Source of the DNA: VRUE01 sp963819755
GTDB taxonomy: Bacteria > Actinomycetota > Thermoleophilia > Solirubrobacterales > 70-9
Assembly: GCA_963819755.1 (NCBI GenBank)
Contig: CAWFXB010000002.1
Coordinates: 868,001-932,000, forward strand
Direction of reading: 5' to 3'
Length of the DNA stretch: 64,000 nucleotides
Made by a program: the position numbers and the translations under genes. Below, piece after piece: positions 18,420-27,579 of this stretch; within the stretch, counting starts at the first letter, position 1; each line of letters begins with the position of its first letter. The notes beneath the pieces are model-generated. The model was not told the origin of the DNA. It did no database searches and worked only from the letters and a program-made list of their open reading frames with translations.

Positions 18420-19761
18420 GCTTCTCGCCCTTGGCGTCTCGCACAAGACGGCGCCGCTCGACCTGCGCGAGCGCCTCTCGCTGACCGAGGGTCGCGCGGT
18501 CGGCGCGCTGCACGAGCTGACCGCGGTCGAGGGCATCCACGAGGCGGCGGCGATATCGACCTGCAACCGGACGGAGCTCTACCTGATCGTCTCCGACACG
18601 GTCGAAGCCGAGTCGACGGCGCTGGGCGTGCTGACCCGGCAGGCGGAGATTCGCCCCACCGAGCTGCTCGGCCACCTCTACTCGCTGCGCTCCGGCGATG
18701 CCGCCCGGCACCTCTTCAGGGTCACGGCCGGGCTCGACTCGATGATCGTCGGCGAGGCCGAGATCCAGGGCCAGGTCAAACGCGCCTACGAGCTGGCGCT
18801 GGTCGAGGGCGCCACCGGGCCGATCCTCAACCGCCTCTTCCGCGGCGCCCTCGCCGCCGGCGGCCGGGTTCGCGAGGAGACCGCGGTCGGCGAGAAGGGC
18901 GTCTCGATCCCCTCGGTGGCGGTGGAGCTGGCGCGGCGCACGCTCGGCGACCTGGGCAAGCGGCGGGTGCTGGTGATCGGCGCCGGCGAGACGGCGGAGC
19001 TTGTCGCCAAGGCCCTGGTCGCCCGTGGCGCCGCCAGCGTCTTCGTCGCCAACCGCCACTACGACCGGGCGATCGGCCTGGCCCAGCGCTTCCACGGCGA
19101 GGCGGTCCGCTTCGAGGACCTTCCGGAGCAGCTGCAGGCCGCCGACATCGTCGTCTCCGCGACCAACTCCCCCCACCACATCGTCGAGCGCGACGGCCTG
19201 GCCCAGGTGATGGAGACACGCTCGGGCCGGCCCCTGCTCCTGGTCGACATCGCGGTGCCGCGTGACATCGAACCCGAGTGCCGCGAGGTCGACGGGGTCA
19301 GCCTCTATGACATCGACGACGTGCAGCAGATCGTCGAGCGCAACGCCAGCGGTCGCGAGGGCGAGGCGAGACGCGCGGAGCCGATCCTCGCCGCCGAGCT
19401 CGATCGCTTCGAGCGCTGGCTCGCCTCGTTGGAGGTGGTGCCGACGATCGCCTCGTTGCGCGAGCGCGCCGACGAGATCGTCGCCCGCGTGCTGGCCGAG
19501 AACGACGGCCGCTGGGAGAGCCTCGGCGAGGCCGACCGCGAACGGCTCACAGTGATGGCGAAGGCGGTCGCCTCACGGCTTCTGCACGAGCCGACTCTGC
19601 GGATGAAGCGGTCGGCGGGCAGCGACGAGGCGTATGTGTACGTGAGCGCGTTGCGTGAGCTGTTTGGGTTGGACGTTGAGACCGAGCCGGAGGGCGAGGC
19701 GCCAGGGAAAGTGACCGAGCTGCGTCGGGGTGGAGCCCATCACGGTAGGGGTTCCACTTAA
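18412..19761 (+). CDS. hemA: Glutamyl-tRNA reductase
   Basis: The 449-residue protein carries the catalytic Cys51 in ISTCNRTELY, GLDSMIVGEAEIQGQVK, and the NADPH-binding fold VLVIGAGETAELV. It has the C-terminal dimerisation helix region as well. It makes glutamate-1-semialdehyde from glutamyl-tRNA, the first committed step of the C5 tetrapyrrole pathway. The last residues (GGAHHGRGST) are encoded by the left arm of a large inverted repeat shared with the hemC start, so the C-terminal tail may have been altered by insertion of that element. Confidence 0.94.
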   Translation: MSELLALGVSHKTAPLDLRERLSLTEGRAVGALHELTAVEGIHEAAAISTCNRTELYLIVSDTVEAESTALGVLTRQAEIRPTELLGHLYSLRSGDAARHLFRVTAGLDSMIVGEAEIQGQVKRAYELALVEGATGPILNRLFRGALAAGGRVREETAVGEKGVSIPSVAVELARRTLGDLGKRRVLVIGAGETAELVAKALVARGAASVFVANRHYDRAIGLAQRFHGEAVRFEDLPEQLQAADIVVSATNSPHHIVERDGLAQVMETRSGRPLLLVDIAVPRDIEPECREVDGVSLYDIDDVQQIVERNASGREGEARRAEPILAAELDRFERWLASLEVVPTIASLRERADEIVARVLAENDGRWESLGEADRERLTVMAKAVASRLLHEPTLRMKRSAGSDEAYVYVSALRELFGLDVETEPEGEAPGKVTELRRGGAHHGRGST

Positions 19762-19848
19762 CTTTTTCGGTGGATCGCCTTACGGCTGTCGCCCGGAGGC
19801 TGTCGACGAAAAAGTACAAGACGTTCCACCCCTACCGTGATGGGCTCC
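19732..19848. repeat. Large inverted repeat spanning the hemA-hemC junction
   Basis: A perfect 21-bp arm (19732-19752) pairs with 19828-19848, and a second perfect arm ACTTTTTCG (19761-19769) pairs with 19807-19815. The hemA stop lies inside the left half. The right arm covers a GTG and an ATG just before the preferred hemC start. In mRNA it would form a strong hairpin immediately upstream of hemC and could limit hemC translation or act as an attenuator. It may also be an inserted palindromic element. Confidence 0.85.
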
Positions 19849-20721
19849 ATGATTCGGATCGCTACCCGCAACAGCGCACTTGCCAAAGCTCAAGCGAGTC
19901 ATATCGCCGCGCTCTTGGGAGGAGGAGAGCTGGTGGAAGTCTCTTCGGATGGCGAGGCTGGGGATAAGGCGCGGTTTGTGCGGGGGGTTGAGCGGGCGCT
20001 GCTGGAGGGGAAAGCTGAGATCGGGGTGCATTCAGCTAAGGATCTGCCGGGGGAGATGCCTGAGGGGCTGGTGATTGCGGCGGTGCCTGTGCGAGAGGAT
20101 CCGGCCGATGTTTGGATCGGAGCCGGAGACTCACTCGATGAGGTGCCCGAGGGCGCTCGTGTGGGAACGGCCAGTCTCCGCCGTCGCGCGCAGCTGCTTG
20201 CCGCCCGGCCCGACCTCGAGGTGAGCGAGTTGCACGGCAACGTCGACACGCGACTGCGCAAGCTCGGCGAGGAGGGGCTGGACGGGATCGTGCTTGCCGC
20301 CGCCGGCCTGAAGCGGCTGGGGCGCGAGGGTGAGGTTTCCTTCGCACTGACGGCCGAGACGATGATCCCGGCGGCCGGCCAGGGTGCGCTGGTCCTGCAG
20401 GCGCGCGGGGACGACGCCGGCGCGGTCGAGGCGGCCGCGGCGATCGGCGATGAGACGGCCCTGCGTGAGCTGACCGCGGAGCGCGCCGTGGTTGCCCTGC
20501 TCGACGCGACCTGCACCACGCCGGTCGGCGCCCACGCCCAAGTCGAGGGTGCGCGGCTGACGATCGAGGGCTTCGTCGGCCTGCCCGACGGCAGCGAGTG
20601 GATCCGCGACCGGGTCGAGGGCGCAGCCGGGGAGCCGGCGGCGGCCGGAGCGCTCCTGGCCGAGCGCCTGCTCAGCGCCGGCGCCCGCGACGTCCTCGAC
20701 CGTGCCGAGGAAATGGCGTGA
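19849..20721 (+). CDS. hemC: Hydroxymethylbilane synthase (porphobilinogen deaminase)
   Basis: About 290 residues. The start at ATG 19849 gives the canonical MIRIATRNSALAKAQ; in-frame GTG 19837 and ATG 19840 lie within the hairpin. HSAKDLP and LHGNVDTRLRKL are the substrate-binding signatures, and Cys222 in DATCTTPVGAH is the dipyrromethane cofactor attachment site. The enzyme polymerises four porphobilinogens. Its stop overlaps the cobA-hemD GTG (GTGA). Confidence 0.94.
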   Translation: MIRIATRNSALAKAQASHIAALLGGGELVEVSSDGEAGDKARFVRGVERALLEGKAEIGVHSAKDLPGEMPEGLVIAAVPVREDPADVWIGAGDSLDEVPEGARVGTASLRRRAQLLAARPDLEVSELHGNVDTRLRKLGEEGLDGIVLAAAGLKRLGREGEVSFALTAETMIPAAGQGALVLQARGDDAGAVEAAAAIGDETALRELTAERAVVALLDATCTTPVGAHAQVEGARLTIEGFVGLPDGSEWIRDRVEGAAGEPAAAGALLAERLLSAGARDVLDRAEEMA

Positions 20722-22265
20722 GCGCTCGACCGGGAGTCGTCTACCTGGTCGGCGCCGGTCCCGGCGATCCCGGACTGATGACGGCGCGCTCGCTGGAGCT
20801 GATCGCCTCTGCCGACGCGATCTTCCACGACCGCCTGATCCCCCTCGGTGCGCTCGCCGGCGCCCAAGCCGACGCCGAACTCATCTACGTAGGCAAGGCT
20901 CCCGCAGACGTGCCGGTGGAGAGAGGTCCATATGGACCTCTCTCCACCGGCACGTCTGTCCCGCAGGAGGAGATCCACGAGCAGTTGGTCGAGGCGGCGC
21001 GGGCGGGCAAGAGCGTCGTGCGTCTGAAGGGCGGCGACCCATTCGTCTTCGGCCGTGGCGGCGAGGAGGGAGAAGCGCTGCGCGACGCCGGGGTCGAGTT
21101 CGAGGTCGTGCCCGGCGTCACGGCGGGCGTGGCGGCAAGCGCTTACGCCGGCATTCCGGTGACCCACCGTGACGACGCCTCCGCGGTCGCTTTCGTCACC
21201 GGCCACGAGGACCCGGAGAAGGCCGAGACCGCCCTCGACTGGGAGGCACTGGCGCGCTTCCCCGGCACCCTCGTGTTCTACATGGGGGTCAAACGGCTGA
21301 GCGACAACGCCGTCGCCCTGATCGCCGCTGGTCGCGATGCCGACGAGCCCGCCGCCGCGGTCGAGCGCGGCACGATGGGCGGGCAGCGCACCGTTGTCGC
21401 GACCCTGGGAACCCTGGCAGAGGCGGTCGAGCGCGAGGGGATCGGTGCACCGGCGCTGATCGTCGTCGGCCCGGTGGTCAAGCGCCGCGAGACGCTCGCC
21501 TGGCTCGAGCGCCGGCCCCTGTACGGGCGGCGCATCGTCGTCACCCGGGCACGCGCCCAGGCCAGCGGCCTTGCCGCGACGCTGCGCGACCTCGGCGCCG
21601 AAGTGGTCGAGCTGCCGGCGATCCGGATCGAGCCGACCATCGAGACCGACGAGGTGCGGAACGCGATCGAGCAGATCGGCCAGTACGCGCTGATCTGCCT
21701 GACCAGCCCCAACGGCGTGCGCCTCCTCTTCAAGGCGATGGACAAGGCGGGCCTCGATACGCGCTCGCTCGCCGGCGTGACCGTCGCCGCAATCGGCCCG
21801 GGAACCGCGCGCGCATTGGCCAAGCGGGGAATCGTCGCCGACATCGTGCCCGAGCGCTTCGTCGCCGAGTCGCTGGTCGAGTCGTTGGAGACGGTGGAGG
21901 TGGGGGGCAAGCGAGTGCTCGTCGCCCGCGCCGCCGATGCGCGCGACGTGACCCCGGAATGGCTCGGCAACCGCGGCGCGGAGGTCGACGTCGTCGCTCT
22001 CTATGCGACGGTGCGGGAGTTGCCCGGCCCCGCGGCGGTCGAGGCCGCGCAGGCCGCCGACTACGTCACCTTCACCTCCTCCTCGACCGTGCGCAACCTG
22101 ACCGAGGCCCTCGGCGACCGCTTCCCCGTCGGTGCCCGCATCGTCTCGATCGGCCCCGTGACCAGCGAGGCAGCACGCGAGGCCAGCCTCGAGGTGCACG
22201 TCGAAGCCGAGCGCCACGACATCGACGGCCTGATCCAGGCCCTGCTGGAAGATTCGGTGAGATGA
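20718..22265 (+). CDS. cobA-hemD: Uroporphyrinogen-III C-methyltransferase/synthase fusion
   Basis: About 515 residues from the GTG overlapping hemC. Residues 1-265 are a CobA/SUMT methyltransferase (VYLVGAGPGDPGLMT, VVRLKGGDPFVFGRGGEE, VVPGVTAGVAA). Residues 275-515 are HemD (RRIVVTRARAQASGL, TFTSSSTVRNL). The fusion makes uroporphyrinogen III and starts its diversion to siroheme or cobalamin. Between GKAP and TSVPQEEI, about 18 residues are encoded by a 54-bp perfect palindrome; most CobA proteins have only a few residues there (compare GKR...HSVPQEEI). Confidence 0.92.
   Translation: MSARPGVVYLVGAGPGDPGLMTARSLELIASADAIFHDRLIPLGALAGAQADAELIYVGKAPADVPVERGPYGPLSTGTSVPQEEIHEQLVEAARAGKSVVRLKGGDPFVFGRGGEEGEALRDAGVEFEVVPGVTAGVAASAYAGIPVTHRDDASAVAFVTGHEDPEKAETALDWEALARFPGTLVFYMGVKRLSDNAVALIAAGRDADEPAAAVERGTMGGQRTVVATLGTLAEAVEREGIGAPALIVVGPVVKRRETLAWLERRPLYGRRIVVTRARAQASGLAATLRDLGAEVVELPAIRIEPTIETDEVRNAIEQIGQYALICLTSPNGVRLLFKAMDKAGLDTRSLAGVTVAAIGPGTARALAKRGIVADIVPERFVAESLVESLETVEVGGKRVLVARAADARDVTPEWLGNRGAEVDVVALYATVRELPGPAAVEAAQAADYVTFTSSSTVRNLTEALGDRFPVGARIVSIGPVTSEAAREASLEVHVEAERHDIDGLIQALLEDSVR
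20905..20958. repeat. 54-bp perfect palindrome inside cobA
   Basis: Every base from 20905 to 20931 is complemented by 20958 to 20932, centred on CCATATGG with no spacer. It inserts in frame in the methyltransferase half of the cobA-hemD fusion, in a surface loop upstream of the VPQEEI motif. A perfect palindrome this long in a constrained coding region is not expected by chance. Confidence 0.93.
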
Positions 22266-22280
22266 TCGAAACGGCGTCGC

Positions 22281-22318
22281 GATCGTCGCTTGTATCCCGA
22301 TGGGAAACAAATAACGAC
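22281..22318. repeat. Palindromic mini-element, family B copy 1, between cobA-hemD and birA
   Basis: TCGTCGCTTGTATCCC (22283-22298) faces GGGAAACAAATAACGA (22302-22317). The arms pair imperfectly around a 3-nt centre. The same asymmetric arms occur at 52776-52818 inside thiL, which identifies a repeat family rather than a chance hairpin. It occupies most of the 67-bp gap between the two genes. Confidence 0.72.
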
Positions 22319-22332
22319 TGCGCCCGCTAGCG

Positions 22333-23031
22333 ATGGCCTTCGGGGCGCCCCACCATCACTTTCGCCTCACCGACTCGACCAATGCCCGGGCTCGTGAGCT
22401 GGTCGAGGCCGGCGCGCCGCACGGCACTGTCGTCACCGCAACCGAGCAGACCGCCGGACGCGGGCGCCAGGGCCGCACCTGGACCACGCCCCCCGACAAA
22501 GCGCTGCTCTACTCGGCGATCCTGCGACCGCTCGACGAGCGCCATCTGCTCCTCCCGCTCTCCGTCCCACTCGCCGTCTGCGAGGCAGCTGAAGAGCTGG
22601 AACCGGGGGTTGAGTGCCAGGTCAAGTGGCCGAACGACGTCTGGGTCGAAGGACGCAAGCTCGCCGGGGTCCTGATCGAGGCCAAGCCGCAAGACGGCTG
22701 GGCAGTGATAGGCGTCGGCCTCAACCTGGCGATTTCTCGCGACGAGTTCCCTGAGGAGCTACGCGACACGGCAACCTCACTGAGCGCCGGTGCCTCGGCC
22801 GGCGAGGCGCAGCAGACGATGGGTGCCGCGCTCGATCGCTGGGTCGAAGCCGACCGCGAAACGATCCTTAGGGCTTGGCGCTCCCGCGACGCCTTGCGCG
22901 GCCGCGAGGTCTCCTGGAACGGCGGCGCTGGCGTCGCCGACGGGATCGAGGATTCCGGCGACCTAGTCGTCGTCGCTGCCGGCGGCGACCGCGTCGTCCT
23001 CGGCGCCGGCGAGGTCCATCTGCGGCTCTGA
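22333..23031 (+). CDS. birA: Biotin-[acetyl-CoA-carboxylase] ligase
   Basis: The 232-residue protein contains the biotin-binding loop GRGRQGRTWTTPP and KWPNDVWVEGRKLAGVLIE, both typical of BirA, and a short C-terminal SH3-like domain. It lacks the N-terminal winged helix of the E. coli bifunctional repressor, so it should be a pure ligase that biotinylates acyl-CoA carboxylase carriers. Its last 69 bp overlap the convergent helicase gene. Confidence 0.9.
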   Translation: MAFGAPHHHFRLTDSTNARARELVEAGAPHGTVVTATEQTAGRGRQGRTWTTPPDKALLYSAILRPLDERHLLLPLSVPLAVCEAAEELEPGVECQVKWPNDVWVEGRKLAGVLIEAKPQDGWAVIGVGLNLAISRDEFPEELRDTATSLSAGASAGEAQQTMGAALDRWVEADRETILRAWRSRDALRGREVSWNGGAGVADGIEDSGDLVVVAAGGDRVVLGAGEVHLRL

Positions 23032-25521
23032 GTCGGGCGCCGCGCCGTTCCCGCCGCTGCTTTTCCTCGCCCGCCGAGCGCGCTGCTTGGCCGGTTTCGC
23101 GCCGTTCTCGCCAGTGCCCGCGCCCGCATTGCCCTTTTTGCGTTTGCGGCGCCGTTTGCCGCCTTTGGGAAAGTTGCGCAGCAATTCGCGCGCGGTCGCC
23201 GAAGGTTTGCGAGCCATACGCATCCGGGCGCCGCGCAGCACCTCCTCTCCCTCCGGGGTATGCGAGACGGCGCCGGCGAGCAGCGACACCGAGAGGCGGC
23301 GGTCCTGTTTGCGCGCCGCGTGGACGAGACGGCGCGCATTGCGCCCGTGCGCTCGGCCGGAGGAGTTGACCAGCAAGCCGAGCAGGCGCTTCGTCTCCGG
23401 CCAGCGCTGCACGGCGTACTCTTCGTGCAGTTCCGGGGTGTAGGAGGCGAGCCGCCAGACCCATGCCTGGGCCTGGTCGCGGCGGCCGATCCGTTTGTCG
23501 ACCAGCGCCTGCAGCAGGGTTTTCGTCCCCGCCCGCTTGTCGTCGCGGCTCCAGGTGCCGACGATGTCGATCGCGTCGTCGAATGCGTCGGGGTCGCGCA
23601 GGTCGGCGATCTCGGCCAGCGCTTTCAGTCGCAGCTGCGAGTTGCGGTTGCGCTGCACGCAGGTGAGCAGGAAGCGGCGGCGCAGCTCCTTGGTCTTGTC
23701 GTTCTGCAGCATCGAGCGGGCGCGACGCCAGTTCTGCGGGTTGACCCGCGCCCCGGCCAGCGCCGCCCAGGCGTGCTGCTCGGGGTAGTCGAGGTTCTCG
23801 ACCGCGATCCGCCAGAGCTCGCGTTCGAGCACCTGGGTGCGGCGTTCGGAGTCGTCGGAGACGGGGACGATGCGCCGCTCTACGCGCACCCGACGGCCGC
23901 GGCCGCGGCGCACCGGGCCGACGACGATCGCGCCACCGCGGTAGACGTCGCGGTCGAGCAGGCTGTGCAGGGTGACGATCGTCTCGTCGTGGGTCGTCGC
24001 CGGGTGGACGAAGTCGATGACGAGGCCGGCCTCCTTGCCGGGCGCCCGCCGCGTCACGCGGCCGACACGCTGTTGGTAGATCCGCCGCGAGGCGGTCGGC
24101 GCCAGGTGCATGCAGATCGTCGCCCGCGGCGAGTTCCAGCCCTCGGCGAGCAGCATCGCGTTGCAGAGCACGTCGACCTCGCCGCGCTCGAAGGCGGCGA
24201 GGATCTCGGCCAGTTCGCGCTTCGGCGTCTCGCCGGAGACCGCGCGGGCGACGATGCCGGCGCTCTGCAGCGCTTTGGCGACGTTCTTGGCGTGTTGGAC
24301 GCCGGCGGTGTATAGGACGCCGGGCGTCTTCGAGAAGCGCGTCTTGTAGAGGTCGGCGATCGCCACGTTGAAGGGCTCCTGATCGAGCAGCGCGGCCAGC
24401 TCCTCCTGGTCGAAGTCCTGGTCGACCTCGCCTTTGCGCAGCGGCACCTTGGCGATCGTCCGCACCCCCGGACCGGGCGGGATGCGCATGCAGCGCAGCG
24501 GCGCGATAACGCCCCGGCGCGCCGCCTGGGCGAGGTCGAAGCGCGAGGTCTGGGTCGGGAAGAGGTCGGCGACGTGGCGGGCGATCAGCGCCCCGGTCGC
24601 GGTCATGCCGATGAAGACGGGGCCGGTCCAAGCGCGAATGCAGGCGCTGGTTTTCTCGCCGAGGGCGGTATGCGCCTCGTCGCAGATCACGATCGAGTAG
24701 GCGTCGGAGACTTTCTTGTGATTGCGGACGAACCACTGGTAGGTCTCGACCGTGACCGGGCCGTCGGGATCGTCGCGGTCGCCGAGCAGCGGCGGGCGCA
24801 ATCGCTCCTTGTAGCCCCGGTCGGAGATCTCGCCGATGAACTGGTCGACCAGGTTGCGGCGGTGGGTGAGGATGAGGACGCCGCCGGTGCGGGTGGCGTC
24901 GATGAAGCCGACCGCGGCGACGGTCTTGCCCGCCCCGGTCGCGTGCTCGAACCAGAAGCGGCGGGCGGCGCCGGGGTCGTCGGCGGCCTCGGTGACGGCC
25001 TCCTCGTCCTCGTCCTCTGCCGGCTCTTCCTCCCAGTCCTGCGGCTCCTCGTCGGGCGCCAGGTCCTCCGGCTCCTCGTCCTCCTCGCCGTCGTCACCGG
25101 CCGAGGCGCCATTGCCCTCGGCGGCGGGCTCGGCAACCTCGACGGGGGCAGGTTCGCCCTCGTTGGCTGCCGCCGTCTGCTGCTCGGACATCAGCTCGGT
25201 CAGGGTGCCGGAGAGCGCGTCGACCTGGTGCGGGTTGAGTTCGGCGCCGTCGCGCAGCTTCGGCGGCTCGTCGGCAAGCAGCCGCTCCAGGCCGAGCAGC
25301 AGCGAGAAATCGCGGCGCCACTGAATCGATGGCTCCTCGCGGCCTTCGTCGAGCTCCTTCAGCGCGGCATCGAGCGCACGCCGTCGTGCGGTCCCCGGCG
25401 CGAGCGCCTCGGGCCCCTCGCCGTCGAGCAGCAGCGGCTCGCGGGCAAACGCCGCCGCCCGATCGATATCGGCGCCTGAAGGAACTGCCGCCTGCGCGGC
25501 AACTTCGCTGGTCTTGGCCAT
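22963..25521 (-). CDS. SF2 DEAD/DEAH-box helicase with oppositely charged tails
   Basis: The 852-residue protein has Walker A ATGAGKT (194-200), motif II ICDEAHTA, motif III TAT, and motif VI QQRVGRVTR. MLLAEGWNSP lies in the second RecA domain. Ahead of the helicase is a strongly acidic stretch (about 119-183, runs of E and D). The end is very basic (KGGKRRRKRKKGN) and then acidic again. It resembles type III restriction-like/ComF-type SF2 helicases, but no nuclease domain or methylase partner is seen. Substrate is unknown. It overlaps birA convergently. Confidence 0.85.
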   Translation of the reverse strand: MAKTSEVAAQAAVPSGADIDRAAAFAREPLLLDGEGPEALAPGTARRRALDAALKELDEGREEPSIQWRRDFSLLLGLERLLADEPPKLRDGAELNPHQVDALSGTLTELMSEQQTAAANEGEPAPVEVAEPAAEGNGASAGDDGEEDEEPEDLAPDEEPQDWEEEPAEDEDEEAVTEAADDPGAARRFWFEHATGAGKTVAAVGFIDATRTGGVLILTHRRNLVDQFIGEISDRGYKERLRPPLLGDRDDPDGPVTVETYQWFVRNHKKVSDAYSIVICDEAHTALGEKTSACIRAWTGPVFIGMTATGALIARHVADLFPTQTSRFDLAQAARRGVIAPLRCMRIPPGPGVRTIAKVPLRKGEVDQDFDQEELAALLDQEPFNVAIADLYKTRFSKTPGVLYTAGVQHAKNVAKALQSAGIVARAVSGETPKRELAEILAAFERGEVDVLCNAMLLAEGWNSPRATICMHLAPTASRRIYQQRVGRVTRRAPGKEAGLVIDFVHPATTHDETIVTLHSLLDRDVYRGGAIVVGPVRRGRGRRVRVERRIVPVSDDSERRTQVLERELWRIAVENLDYPEQHAWAALAGARVNPQNWRRARSMLQNDKTKELRRRFLLTCVQRNRNSQLRLKALAEIADLRDPDAFDDAIDIVGTWSRDDKRAGTKTLLQALVDKRIGRRDQAQAWVWRLASYTPELHEEYAVQRWPETKRLLGLLVNSSGRAHGRNARRLVHAARKQDRRLSVSLLAGAVSHTPEGEEVLRGARMRMARKPSATARELLRNFPKGGKRRRKRKKGNAGAGTGENGAKPAKQRARRARKSSGGNGAAPDSEPQMDLAGAEDDAVAAGSDDD

Positions 25522-25677
25522 GAAGGCTTGTGCGCTTCCGTTCCCGCAGCGACGCGGTGCGTGCCGTCGGGAGACTTAGACGAGGATGCCGGGAGGTCGG
25601 CTCTTCCTTCCCCCCAGCGCACTCGAGCGGCTCGCATACGGCGAACCGGACTCACCTATTGTAAACAGGGAACCCGG

Positions 25678-26268
25678 ATGAGTGACTTCAAAGCCCACCG
25701 GTACTTGTTCGCGCTCGTATTCATGGCGCTGGCCATTGTCGGCTGCGGCTCCGCGCAAGGTGGTGACTACGGCGGCAAGCACCCTGACTACGCGAAAGCC
25801 CTGGCCGGCTTGCCGGCCCCGCTCGCGGCGCTGCACCGCCAGGCCGACCAGTTGCTGCCCGGCGGCAGGGACGCCTACGAAGGACGGATCGCGGCGCTGC
25901 ACGGCTACCCCGCCGTGGTCAACGTCTGGGCCTCCTGGTGCGGGCCCTGCCGTTTCGAGTTCCCCCACTTCCAGCAGGCCGCGGCGCACTACGGCAAGCG
26001 AGTCGCCTTCCTCGGCGTCAACAGCGAAGACTCCGACGACGCCGCCGGCACCTTCCTCGAAGAGGCGCCGGTTCCCTATCCAAGCTACACCGACCCCGGC
26101 AAGGACATCGCCGACTCGCTCGGCGCCTCGCTCGGCTTCCCCGACACCGCCTTCTACGATCGCCGCGGCAAGCTCGTCTACCTCAAGCAGGGTCCCTACG
26201 ACGACGAAGCAGAGCTGCGGGCGGACATCGAACGCTACGCGCTCCCCCGCACTACCGAAAGCGGATAA
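25678..26268 (+). CDS. TlpA/ResA-like thioredoxin lipoprotein
   Basis: The 196-residue protein starts with a lipoprotein signal ending AIVGC23, then a thioredoxin fold with WASWCGPC (Cys88 and Cys91) and a cis-Pro region GFPDTAFYD. Such extracytoplasmic reductases keep apocytochrome c cysteines reduced or act in general thiol redox. The ccm genes lie about 8 kb away, so a link to cytochrome c maturation is plausible but not proven by position. Confidence 0.85.
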   Translation: MSDFKAHRYLFALVFMALAIVGCGSAQGGDYGGKHPDYAKALAGLPAPLAALHRQADQLLPGGRDAYEGRIAALHGYPAVVNVWASWCGPCRFEFPHFQQAAAHYGKRVAFLGVNSEDSDDAAGTFLEEAPVPYPSYTDPGKDIADSLGASLGFPDTAFYDRRGKLVYLKQGPYDDEAELRADIERYALPRTTESG

Positions 26269-26275
26269 TCGAGAC

Positions 26276-26740
26276 ATGGACCTCTTCGTCGTCGTCGCGC
26301 TGATCGGGGTCGGGCTGCTGCTCGCGGAGCTGCTGCTCTCGACCGGAGGCGTGCTTGCGGCACTCGGCGCCGCCGGACTGATCGCCGGTGGGGTGCTCGC
26401 CCTCACCGCCGATGCCGATTCCAGCGCCAGCGACTGGGCGGGCCCGGCGCTGATCACCCTCGGCGTACTCTCGATCGCCAGCTTCTACTTCGTTACCCGC
26501 AAGGTGCTCGAGGCCCACCGCGACCAGCCCATCCGCGGTGGCCAGGAGGAGCTGATCGGCGCCAGCGCCGAGGTCCGCACCCCACCCGACCCCGAGGGCC
26601 AGGTGGCGATCGCGGGGGCGATCTGGCGGGCGCGCCGGGCCGGCGACGGGGGGGCACCGCTGCGGCCGGGGGATAGAGTCACCGTCGAGGCGGTCGAAGG
26701 GCTCACCCTCGTGGTCCGATCTGAGGAAGGAACAACCTGA
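26276..26740 (+). CDS. NfeD-like membrane protein
   Basis: The 154-residue protein has three or four membrane segments (VALIGVGLLLAELLL first) and a C-terminal OB-fold-like NfeD domain (ELIGASAEVRTPPDPEGQVAI, RPGDRVTVEAVEGLTLVV). It lacks the N-terminal ClpP-class protease found in long NfeD proteins. Short NfeD and slipin are a known pair, and here the stop overlaps the slipin start (TGATG). Confidence 0.88.
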   Translation: MDLFVVVALIGVGLLLAELLLSTGGVLAALGAAGLIAGGVLALTADADSSASDWAGPALITLGVLSIASFYFVTRKVLEAHRDQPIRGGQEELIGASAEVRTPPDPEGQVAIAGAIWRARRAGDGGAPLRPGDRVTVEAVEGLTLVVRSEEGTT

Positions 26741-27579
26741 TGGCAGCGCTTGTGGTCTTGGCCGTACTGGTGATCTTCGTGGCGATCGTGCTCGGGTCCT
26801 CGGTGCGGGTCCTGCGCGAGTACGAGCGCGGCGTGATCTTCCGCCTCGGCCGGCTGATCGCCCAGAAGGGCCCGGGCCTGATCCTGCTGATCCCGATGAT
26901 CGACCGAATGGTCAAGGTCGACCTGCGCACCGTCACCCTCAACATCCCGCCGCAGGAGGTGATCACCCGCGACAACGTTCCCGCCGGCGTCAACGCGGTC
27001 GCTTACTTCCGCGTGGTCGACTCGCGCAAAGCGATCGTCGAGGTCGAAAACTATCTGCTCGCCACCTCGCAGATCTCGCAAACGGCGCTGCGCTCGGTGC
27101 TCGGCAAGGCCGAGTTCGACCAGCTGCTCTCCGAGCGCGAGCGGCTCAACGAGGAGCTACAGAAAATCATCGACGAGTCGACCGAGCCCTGGGGCGTCAA
27201 GGTGACCGCGGTCGAGATCAAGGACGTCGAGATCCCCGAGCAGATGCAGCGGGCGATCGCCCGCCAAGCCGAGGCCGAGCGCGAGCGCCGCGCCAAGATC
27301 ATCAACTCCGAGGGCGAGTATCAGGCGGCGCAGAAGCTCACCGACGCGGCCGACATCATCAGCACCAACCCGGCCTCGCTGCAGCTGCGCTACCTGCAGA
27401 CGCTGCTCGAAATCGGCAGCAACCAGAACACGACGGTGGTCTTCCCGCTACCGATGGACATGCTCGAGCCGTTCATCGGGCGTTCCGATCATGCCGCCGG
27501 AGGGAGCAAAGCCAAAGCCCCCAACCCTCCGCCGCCGGCTCAGCCCGACGCCGGCGACCTCCCCCCCTCACAGTCCTGA
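26740..27579 (+). CDS. Slipin (stomatin-like SPFH-domain protein)
   Basis: The 279-residue protein has one N-terminal membrane segment followed by an SPFH/Band 7 domain (REYERGVIFRLGRLI, TVTLNIPPQEVITRDNV, a coiled-coil QAEAERERRAKIINSEGE). It ends in a Pro-rich tail (PNPPPPAQP). Slipins scaffold membrane microdomains and work with NfeD partners, as in this operon. Confidence 0.92.
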   Translation: MAALVVLAVLVIFVAIVLGSSVRVLREYERGVIFRLGRLIAQKGPGLILLIPMIDRMVKVDLRTVTLNIPPQEVITRDNVPAGVNAVAYFRVVDSRKAIVEVENYLLATSQISQTALRSVLGKAEFDQLLSERERLNEELQKIIDESTEPWGVKVTAVEIKDVEIPEQMQRAIARQAEAERERRAKIINSEGEYQAAQKLTDAADIISTNPASLQLRYLQTLLEIGSNQNTTVVFPLPMDMLEPFIGRSDHAAGGSKAKAPNPPPPAQPDAGDLPPSQS

